A stretch of DNA of 39,890 nucleotides, taken from the NCBI GenBank assembly GCA_964525595.1, contig CAZGHF010000003.1, positions 1 to 39,890 on the forward strand, in the 5' to 3' direction. Position numbers and translations under genes: made by a program. This document shows, piece after piece, positions 33,329 through 39,890 of this stretch. How positions within the stretch are numbered: the stretch's first letter is position 1; each line of letters begins with the position of its first letter. The notes beneath the pieces were generated by a model that saw nothing but the letters and a program-made list of their open reading frames with translations, searched no databases and was not told the origin of the DNA. The DNA comes from CAZGHF01 sp964525595. Lineage in GTDB: Bacteria > Patescibacteriota > Minisyncoccia > UBA6257 > GWB1-50-10.

Positions 33329-34537
33329 AAACTGCGTCGTGAGCTGATAAATCGGAACAATAATGGCAAGAGCAATGACACCGATAACGAAACCAATGAG
33401 AAGGAGAAGTACCGGTTCAAGAAAAGAAACCAAAATTTTCAAACCACTGTCGATTTCCGAAGCGTAAAAATCGGCAAGCGTACCCAAAACCTCTTCAATA
33501 TGTCCGGCTTTTTCAGAAATTGCCATTAAGTTCACGACTGTCTTCGGGAAAAAGGGCTCCCGCTTGAAAGCCTCACCAATGGTCAGTCCTTTAGCAAGAC
33601 CTTCCCGCGATATCCGAATAAGAGCTTCTTTTAAGTCAACATGCCCGACCGCGTCTGCCGTAATCTCAAGGGCATCTGTAATGGGTATACCCGCTTTAAT
33701 GAGCGATGAGAGTGTCGCCGCAAAACGCTGAAGGGCGATTTTCTGGATGATGTTTTTTACAACCGGAATTTCGTTCAAAATAGCCGCAACAAACTTTTTA
33801 AAAAGAACGGAACTGCGGTATAAAAAGAATAGAGCGACAACGCCCAAGAAAAGAGCAATTAAAATAAAAATACCGAATTTTCCGAAGAAAAGACCGACGC
33901 TAAAAACGATTTTTGAAAAAACCGGCGGGTCAAAACCTGACTCTAAAAATACACCCGCAATTTTCGGTAGGGCAAAAGTAACAAGGAAAATCAAAATCAA
34001 AACGGAAGTAACAAGAAGCAAGGTGGGGTAAATAAGAGCGCTCTTCACCTGGTCTCTCAGCGCTTTTTCCTTGCTAAGCGAGGTTGTCAAATTTTCAAAA
34101 ACATTTTCCAGATTACCCGAAGTTTCCCCAGCTTTCACAAGGTTTATGTAAACAGAACTGAAAACTTTTGGATACTTGGCAAAAGTCGCATGAAAAGGTT
34201 GGCCCTTCTCAAGATTGGAACGAATTTCAATTAAAAATGACCGCACGGCTGATTTCTTAAAATCTTCTATTAAAATATTTATGGCTTGGAGTAAGCTCGT
34301 ACCAATCTTAAGCATCAATGCCAAATATTTAGACAAAAATATCTGGTCGGTTAAGTTAATCGTTCCGCCAAAAAAACTTAACCTTTTCTTTCCGGAAGCC
34401 CGGGTAATCGGCTTTATGGAAACCGGCCTCAAGTCCCGAGAAGTTATAAAACCTAAAACTTCCGCAACATCTTTTGCGTCTATGTCGCCCTCAACGAGTT
34501 TACCGTCGGGCTGGGATGCTATGTAGTGAAATTGCAT
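33326..34537 (-). CDS. pilC: Type IV pilus platform protein PilC
   Basis: 403 residues (start MQFHYIASQPDG). An ATG at 34567 would add ten residues, but the TTGGCAC-ATG junction found at other starts falls at 34537. Two T2SSF domains are visible: KYLALMLKIGTSLLQAINILIEDFKKS and FAATLSSLIKAGIPITDALEI, each followed by membrane helices (LLLVTSVLILIFLVTFALP; LLLLIGFVIGVIALAIIVPIYQL). It is the inner-membrane platform that works with the PilB ATPase encoded just upstream. Ends 31 nt before the pseudopilin gene. Confidence 0.93.
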   Translation of the reverse strand: MQFHYIASQPDGKLVEGDIDAKDVAEVLGFITSRDLRPVSIKPITRASGKKRLSFFGGTINLTDQIFLSKYLALMLKIGTSLLQAINILIEDFKKSAVRSFLIEIRSNLEKGQPFHATFAKYPKVFSSVYINLVKAGETSGNLENVFENLTTSLSKEKALRDQVKSALIYPTLLLVTSVLILIFLVTFALPKIAGVFLESGFDPPVFSKIVFSVGLFFGKFGIFILIALFLGVVALFFLYRSSVLFKKFVAAILNEIPVVKNIIQKIALQRFAATLSSLIKAGIPITDALEITADAVGHVDLKEALIRISREGLAKGLTIGEAFKREPFFPKTVVNLMAISEKAGHIEEVLGTLADFYASEIDSGLKILVSFLEPVLLLLIGFVIGVIALAIIVPIYQLTTQF

Positions 34538-34604
34538 GTGCCAATTTTGTCTAAATTTGTGAGCCAACTTTGTGGCAAAACAAATTTAGCCACAAAATTG
34601 AGCA
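34538..34604 (-). promoter_or_regulatory. Leader cassette C before pilC, with alternative stems
   Basis: Outer pairing: 34542-34560 with 34580-34600, with two extra bases (GG on the minus strand) on the 5' arm. Alternative inner pairing: 34566-34576 with 34589-34599 (AATTTTGTGGC with GCCACAAAGTT on the minus strand). The two are mutually exclusive. It ends in AATTGGCAC directly before ATG. No clear -10 in this copy. Confidence 0.55.
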
Positions 34605-34605
34605 T

Positions 34606-34637
34606 CCCGTTAGATAAGCGAAGCTTTATCTGACGGG
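34606..34637. repeat. Dispersed hairpin, copy 1
   Basis: CCCGTTAGATAA with TTATCTGACGGG, apical GC(GAA)GC and one bulged T. One T-G wobble in plus-strand sense. Directly upstream of cassette C and flanked by GGTAACC. Confidence 0.75.
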
Positions 34638-34664
34638 GTTACCTTATAATTCGACCTTCATTGA

Positions 34665-34690
34665 CTAAATTTTATCATAAATTTGAGTAC
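34665..34690 (-). promoter_or_regulatory. Half cassette with extended -10 (TGATAAAAT)
   Basis: On the minus strand CTCAAATTTATGATAAAATT is identical to the outer arm of cassette B, but no inner arm follows. A TTGAGT lies 16 nt before TATGAT. Lies 16 nt after the pilB stop and is probably a promoter for pilC. Confidence 0.6.
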
Positions 34691-34705
34691 TGAACACTCA
34701 ACACA

Positions 34706-36421
34706 TTATTCACGGGTTACCCTGAACAGTTCGTCGACCGTCGTCATTCCCTGCTGAATTTTTTTCAAGCCGTCTTCAAAAAGGGTGACCATACCCTGTT
34801 CCCGGGCAAGTTTTCTCAGAGCATCCAGGTTGAAACCAGGATCAGTAATCACTTTTCTTATTGGTTCGTTGACTTCCAAAATTTCAAAAAGGCCGACTCG
34901 ACCGTAGTAGCCACTCCCGTTGCAGGTTCTACAGCCCCGACCGTGATAGAAAGTTTTGGGAATCGGGTAGGTTTCCGGGTCGATGCCTATTTCCTTCAGC
35001 GTTTTTTTTATCGTTACTATGACTCCCGGTTCGGGAGCGTAAGATTCGATACAGTCGATGTGAACACGCCTCGCAAGCCGCTGGGCGCTTATCGCGTTTA
35101 AAACGGCAGCTCCCAAAAAAGGCGGAATTCCCATATCAACAAGACGCGGAATCGCCGTCGGTGCATCATTCGTGTGAAGAGACGAGAGCATCAGATGACC
35201 GGTAAGAGCCGCCTGAACGGCGATATTAGCCGTTTCCTTATCTCTTATCTCACCGACCATAATAATATTCGGGTCTTGTCTTAAAATTGAACGAAGACCA
35301 TTGGCAAAAGTTATTCCTGCAGTAACGTTTACTTGAACCTGATTTACGTAGCGCATGTCATATTCTATCGGGTCCTCAATAGTTACAATGTTCACTTCAG
35401 AACTGTTCAAAAGGTTCATTATTGAGTAAAGGGTGGTGGTTTTCCCAGAACCGGTCGGGCCGCAAATCAAAACCATGCCGTAACTTTTCTTTAACGATTT
35501 TTTCAGTACCTTTATCATGTTATCAAACATACCAAGCTCCGTGAAAGACAAGGGTTTCTGGGCGGCAGCAAGAAGCCGGAGCTCAACTTTTTCTCCGTAA
35601 AAGGTTGGAATGACAGAAACACGAATGTCAACAATTTCGTCGCCTACCTTATAGCGAAATCTGCCATCCTGAGGATGGGTGTGCTCGTCAACTCGAAGAT
35701 TTGAAAGAATTTTAATTCTCGCCACAATTGGCGGGTTAATCTCTTTCGGCATCCTGATAACTTCGTGAAGAACCCCGTCAACCCGATAACGAATAAGTAT
35801 TGCATCGTCCAAAACTTCAAAATGAATGTCGGAAGCGCGGGAAGAGTAAGCGTATGCAAGTAAGTTATCAACAATAGCAACAACGGGTAAGTCAGCCGCC
35901 GCCTCTTCTAAACTACCCTTAGCTTTTATCTTTAAGGATTCTTTAATAGAATCCTCGATTATTTTTTTGAAATCTTTGGTAAGCTTTGCTTCGTAAAGAG
36001 AAAACCCCCGGTTCAAATCCTCGTCGGTTGCAAGATAAGGCTTCACCAGTCCGCCGAATTTCAGTTGGAGAAAATCAACTGTCTCAAGGTCAGTAGGGTC
36101 TTCCATTGCAGCCTGGATGGTGCCATCCGATTCCCTACTAAAAACAATCACCTTCCTCCGCCTTGCTACTTCTTCCGGCAAAGAATGGAGGATTTTCTCG
36201 TCAATCTTGACCGCTCCCAAGTTTGCCTGTGGAACGCCCAAAGATTTGGCAATAATAAGATATAAGTAATCTTTTCTTATAATACCCTGTGAAATAAGGA
36301 CATCGTTCAGGTTCTGCCTCTTTCGCTGGGCTTCTTTTTCGAGAGAATCAAAAACAACCGCATCAATGAGGCCTTGCTTAACCAAAATTTCTTTTAACTT
36401 GGCCGAAGGAAAAGTAATCAT
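34706..36421 (-). CDS. pilB: Type IV pilus assembly ATPase PilB
   Basis: 571 residues. N-terminal MshEN-like domain (LKEILVKQGLIDA...), then the GspE/PilB motor: Asp box (DPIEYDMRYVNQVQVN), Walker A GPTGSGKTT (321-329), Walker B-type DPNIIMVGEIRD, His box LMLSSLHTNDA. The family's zinc site normally has four Cys; here I see C457, C497 and C500 (CRTCNGSGYYGRVG), with IDCIES in place of CxxC. It powers pilin polymerisation at the membrane. The start is fixed by TTGGCAC-ATG. Confidence 0.95.
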   Translation of the reverse strand: MITFPSAKLKEILVKQGLIDAVVFDSLEKEAQRKRQNLNDVLISQGIIRKDYLYLIIAKSLGVPQANLGAVKIDEKILHSLPEEVARRRKVIVFSRESDGTIQAAMEDPTDLETVDFLQLKFGGLVKPYLATDEDLNRGFSLYEAKLTKDFKKIIEDSIKESLKIKAKGSLEEAAADLPVVAIVDNLLAYAYSSRASDIHFEVLDDAILIRYRVDGVLHEVIRMPKEINPPIVARIKILSNLRVDEHTHPQDGRFRYKVGDEIVDIRVSVIPTFYGEKVELRLLAAAQKPLSFTELGMFDNMIKVLKKSLKKSYGMVLICGPTGSGKTTTLYSIMNLLNSSEVNIVTIEDPIEYDMRYVNQVQVNVTAGITFANGLRSILRQDPNIIMVGEIRDKETANIAVQAALTGHLMLSSLHTNDAPTAIPRLVDMGIPPFLGAAVLNAISAQRLARRVHIDCIESYAPEPGVIVTIKKTLKEIGIDPETYPIPKTFYHGRGCRTCNGSGYYGRVGLFEILEVNEPIRKVITDPGFNLDALRKLAREQGMVTLFEDGLKKIQQGMTTVDELFRVTRE

Positions 36422-36476
36422 GTGCCAATTTTGTTAAAATTTAACCTTGGTTAAATTTTATCACAAAATTGAGCAT
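36422..36476 (-). promoter_or_regulatory. Leader cassette D before pilB
   Basis: Arms 36426-36446 and 36449-36471 pair over 21 bp; the outer arm has two extra bases (GA). On the minus strand this gives GTGATAAAATTTAACC, containing TGATAAAAT as an extended -10. The inner arm ends ACAAAATTGGCAC-ATG. A predicted start site near the loop would leave a leader of about 29 nt lacking the outer arm. Confidence 0.65.
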
Positions 36477-36508
36477 CCCGTTAGATAAGTGAAGCTCTAT
36501 TTAATGGG
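36477..36508. repeat. Dispersed hairpin, copy 2
   Basis: CCCGTTAGATAA with TATTTAATGGG around GTGAAGC. Two G-T wobbles in plus-strand sense and a bulged C in the upper stem. Adjoins cassette D. Confidence 0.75.
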
Positions 36509-36526
36509 ATTACCTTCGTTGAACAT

Positions 36527-36558
36527 CCCGTTAGATAAGCGAGGCTCTATCTAATGGG
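36527..36558. repeat. Dispersed hairpin, copy 3
   Basis: CCCGTTAGATA with TATCTAATGGG around AGCGAGGCTC. One G-T wobble in plus-strand sense and a bulged C. Spaced 18 bp from copy 2. Confidence 0.8.
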
Positions 36559-36573
36559 TGCTTGCACGTTAAA

Positions 36574-37137
36574 TTATAATACGCGAGAAAGCATAACCAA
36601 TATCGCAACCGGCAGCCACAGCCAGTACAGAGAAAATCGAAGATTTTCTCTAGTTACCAGTAACCGGTAACTGGTAACTATGACGGCAGTTAAAAGAATT
36701 ACCGCTAAATAGTAAGCCCAAGCGTAATTCCAAGCAGGATTACCCAATAAAAAAACAGAGAGAGCTCCTAAATAAGGTTCTTGAATTTCAAAAAATCTTT
36801 CCCCAAACCGCTGATTGAGACGTTTTGCCGAGAAAAGAAAAAGAACTGCGAAAGCAAAAGCGATAAGGTACGACAAAAGAAACCGGGTGAAGTGATAACC
36901 AAAAACATAAAATATGCTCTCATAAGGCGGCACTAAAAATTTAGTTAATTCGCTCCCGTCCTTCCAGGCAAGATACTGGGTATAAACCAGATAAAAATAG
37001 TAAAGAATTATGACGGCGACCGAAACCCAAAAAAACGCCTTATAAATTTTATAAGAATTGTTAGATTTAAATTGGAAAAGAAAAGCGACGACTAAAATAA
37101 CGAAAGAAGTCAGGCTAATTAAGGTCATTAACTTCAT
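36574..37137 (-). CDS. Hypothetical polytopic membrane protein
   Basis: 187 residues with five or six hydrophobic helices and no recognised motif. A conserved-looking loop is QYLAWKDGSELTKFLVPPYESIFYVFGYHF. Residues VTSYRLLVTREN are encoded by a heptamer array, so that part may be an insertion. It lies between a pilin gene and pilB on the same strand; a role in pilus assembly or anchoring is possible but not shown by sequence. Confidence 0.65.
   Translation of the reverse strand: MKLMTLISLTSFVILVVAFLFQFKSNNSYKIYKAFFWVSVAVIILYYFYLVYTQYLAWKDGSELTKFLVPPYESIFYVFGYHFTRFLLSYLIAFAFAVLFLFSAKRLNQRFGERFFEIQEPYLGALSVFLLGNPAWNYAWAYYLAVILLTAVIVTSYRLLVTRENLRFSLYWLWLPVAILVMLSRVL
36653..36680. repeat. Heptamer array, GTAACTN units
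   Basis: gttacca gtaaccg gtaactg gtaacta: four units of exact 7-base period, also partly palindromic (AGTTACCAGT...ACTGGTAACT). Inside the 187-residue membrane protein gene. Confidence 0.8.
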
Positions 37138-37149
37138 TATAATACAAAA

Positions 37150-37169
37150 AGCCGGCTAAACCGCCGGTT
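37150..37169 (-). terminator. Terminator after the pilin gene
   Basis: On the minus strand AACCGGC, loop GGTTTA, GCCGGCT, followed by TTTTGTATT. About 26 nt after the pilin stop. Confidence 0.75.
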
Positions 37170-37195
37170 ACTCAAGTTTCTCCACGCGAGAACTA

Positions 37196-37786
37196 TTACA
37201 AATCCAAGTCGTTCCCTGCTTCGTAAATGTTGTCGTCATCGCCTCCGTCCTTAGTATTCGATTCAACGTCAGAACCGCCGCCGCTTGCAAATTTAGTACT
37301 TTCCATCGTCGCATTAATCTCATAAGCGGTGCTGTTGCAGATAAAAGAGTAGTAACAGGCTTCATTGCCTGAGCCGCAGTTTGCAGAACCGTTGTTCGGG
37401 TCAAGCGGCAATCTTGCAAGGGGTGAACCGGAAGAAATATCTTCAAAGTCAATGGTTATCCAACCAAGACCGTCGACAGTTGTTGTGGCGTTTGTATCGC
37501 AGGTACCGCCAATGGACTTCCTAGCCGCAGTTCCCCAAGTACAAGTCTCCGTTGTTGAACTGCAAAGGTCACCGCCGGCTCCACCTAGTCCTGGAGTTGC
37601 GATATCAGCCAAGTACAAAGAAACGGCGCTGTTTAGAGCCGCTAAATCGGAAATACGGGTTGAATCGCGGGCTTGTCTAATGAGCTCGCCGGGGTTAATA
37701 ACCAAAATCACGGCTGTTGCCAAAACCGCTAAAATAGCGATGACGACTAAAAGCTCAATAAGGGTAAACCCTTTACTTTTCGACAT
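37196..37786 (-). CDS. Type IV pilin
   Basis: 196 residues starting MSKSKGFTLIELLVVIAILAVLATAVILVINP. Prepilin peptidase would cut after Gly6, leaving F1 and Glu5. The helix continues through RQARDSTRISDLAALNSAVSLYL as in GspG/PilA-type major pilins. The C-terminal part has six cysteines (CSSTTETC, GTCDTN, ANCGSGNEACYYSFIC) that could form disulfides, and an acidic Gly/Asp-rich tail (possibly Ca2+-binding, inference). The gene has a -10 7 nt from ATG and its own terminator, consistent with high expression as the main pilin. Confidence 0.9.
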   Translation of the reverse strand: MSKSKGFTLIELLVVIAILAVLATAVILVINPGELIRQARDSTRISDLAALNSAVSLYLADIATPGLGGAGGDLCSSTTETCTWGTAARKSIGGTCDTNATTTVDGLGWITIDFEDISSGSPLARLPLDPNNGSANCGSGNEACYYSFICNSTAYEINATMESTKFASGGGSDVESNTKDGGDDDNIYEAGNDLDL

Positions 37787-37793
37787 TAAGTTT

Positions 37794-37802
37794 ATTATAA
37801 CA
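37794..37802 (-). promoter_or_regulatory. Extended -10 exactly 7 nt before the pilin ATG
   Basis: Minus strand TGTTATAAT, then AAACTTA, then ATG at 37786. TG-N-TATAAT is a consensus extended -10; the transcript should begin at the start codon. Confidence 0.7.
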
Positions 37803-37852
37803 TAACACCTCTCTCAAAAACCGGCTTTTATCCACACCTAGCACAATCCGAA

Positions 37853-38230
37853 TTATTTTGATAAAAAGACCTTTACTTTCTTAATCAAGTCTTCAATAGA
37901 CGTCTTGGCCTTCACAAAATATCCAATTGCGCCAAGTACCCTGCCTCTTTCAACGTCGCTTTCCTGACCGAGGTTTGAAATGATAACTAGCGGCGTTTCT
38001 CCAAATGTCGGGTCGTTTTTGAGCCGCTCCATCACTTCAAAACCGGATAGTTTAGGAAGAATTATGTCCAAAAGAATCAAGTCCGGGTGCAAGCTTTTTA
38101 AAGTTCTTAAGCCTTCTTCGCCGTCCAAGACGTGAATAACTTTAAAATTCTCCTTTTCAAGCCTCTGTTTTAGAAGATTAGCCAAAAGCGGTTCGTCTTC
38201 TATTAGAAGTATGGTTTTTTGGTCGGACAT
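37853..38230 (-). CDS. Single-domain response regulator (CheY-like)
   Basis: 125 residues, only a receiver domain. Acid pocket IEDE (E11, D12), phosphoacceptor Asp55 in LILLDIILPKLSG, Ser85 in VIISN, and Lys107 in GYFVKAKTS. No output domain and no histidine kinase next to it. Its place beside pilin genes suggests it could control the pilus motor or a separate regulator (inference). The -10 is 7 nt from ATG, so probably leaderless. Confidence 0.93.
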   Translation of the reverse strand: MSDQKTILLIEDEPLLANLLKQRLEKENFKVIHVLDGEEGLRTLKSLHPDLILLDIILPKLSGFEVMERLKNDPTFGETPLVIISNLGQESDVERGRVLGAIGYFVKAKTSIEDLIKKVKVFLSK

Positions 38231-38237
38231 TGAAATG

Positions 38238-38246
38238 ATTGTAGCA
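38238..38246 (-). promoter_or_regulatory. Extended -10 exactly 7 nt before the response regulator ATG
   Basis: Minus strand TGCTACAAT, then CATTTCA, then ATG at 38230. Same geometry as for the pilin and galT. Confidence 0.65.
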
Positions 38247-38301
38247 CGAATTCATTAAAATCCCGCACCTTATTAAAAGCTTTTCTAGTTGTCCCATTTT
38301 A

Positions 38302-38335
38302 CCCCGTTAGATGAGTAAAACTCTATCTAATGGGG
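38302..38335. repeat. Dispersed hairpin, copy 4, downstream of 16S
   Basis: CCCCGTTAGAT with ATCTAATGGGG, upper stem GAGT(AAA)ACTC and a bulged T. One G-T wobble in plus-strand sense. It lies about 75 nt past the 16S 3' end and may mark the end of the rRNA transcript. Confidence 0.7.
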
Positions 38336-38391
38336 AGCCGAGACATAAAGGCTCCTCGGCCAACACCTTCCCTAAAAAGGGTATCGACACC

Positions 38392-38410
38392 AGTTTTCAT
38401 TATGAAAACT
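38392..38410 (-). other. Hairpin just past the 16S 3' end
   Basis: A 19-bp inverted repeat, AGTTTTCAT and ATGAAAACT around one base, starts immediately after the expected mature 3' end. It may guide 3' processing of the rRNA. Confidence 0.5.

Positions 38411-39890
<1,480 letters not shown>

Noticed and set aside
32104..33330. Heptamer arrays as a CRISPR
   Set aside because: Units are contiguous without spacers and far too short; no cas genes are present.
36449..36476. Short leader peptide (MLNFVIKF-like) in the leader cassettes
   Set aside because: A frame starting RTG CTC AAW TTT is open in several copies, but the base changes follow the palindrome pairing, not codon synonymy, and lengths differ.
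37168..37452. 94-residue frame opposite in phase to the pilin
   Set aside because: Shadow of the pilin gene; the pilin frame has a clear prepilin motif.

Overview
The window looks like a metagenome-assembled scaffold (two runs of N, 100 and 10 bases) from a Candidate Phyla Radiation / Patescibacteria bacterium, most likely a Parcubacterium. The evidence is the divergent 16S rRNA gene, the TraG/VirD4-like ATPase paralogues with companion hypothetical genes, pilin-rich gene clusters, short proteins and dense packing. All protein genes but one, and the 16S gene, are on the minus strand.

Layout on the minus strand, read right to left: a nearly complete 16S rRNA gene (38411-39890, its 5' few bases beyond the window); a leaderless response regulator; a type IV pilus block (pilin, a membrane protein, PilB, PilC and two large pseudopilins that each carry a LamG lectin-like domain); one plus-strand GT39-type membrane glycosyltransferase (29308-30807); a full-length TraG-like ATPase; GtrA and GT2 sugar-lipid genes; a tight run galT - small membrane protein - tpiA - FxLYD protein - rodA - mltG - rpoB - rpoC; the rpsF-ssb-rpsR operon; a PAP2 phosphatase; a tiny Pro/Glu-rich gene; a P-type Ca2+-like ATPase; secD-secF; a sigma-region-4/HARE-HTH fusion; and a three-gene unit (membrane protein, membrane-anchored HEPN-like protein, ATPase) that looks like a split paralogue of the fused TraG-like protein; then cutA and a zinc-ribbon protein.

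The most interesting signals concern gene expression. The 16S 3' tail has no anti-Shine-Dalgarno: the CCUCC is replaced by AU-rich sequence although helix 45 just before it still pairs. In agreement, three genes have a -10 box exactly 7 nt before ATG (leaderless layout), and another set of genes starts directly after a recurring leader that ends in TTGGCAC-ATG. That leader is a long AT-rich imperfect palindrome whose arms change together between loci but always differ by the same two-base purine insertion, which in three copies builds an extended -10. It is often preceded by a second dispersed hairpin family (CCCGTTAGATA...).

A third layer is a set of nine short arrays with an exact 7-base period and about four units each, with different units at each site, inside coding regions and leaders (both LamG pilins, tpiA twice, the GT39 gene, a membrane protein, and others). 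tpiA also carries two in-frame GC-rich palindromes. Together these indicate a genome with active small-repeat insertion and Shine-Dalgarno-independent initiation. I cannot run searches or folding; family calls rest on motifs read by eye.
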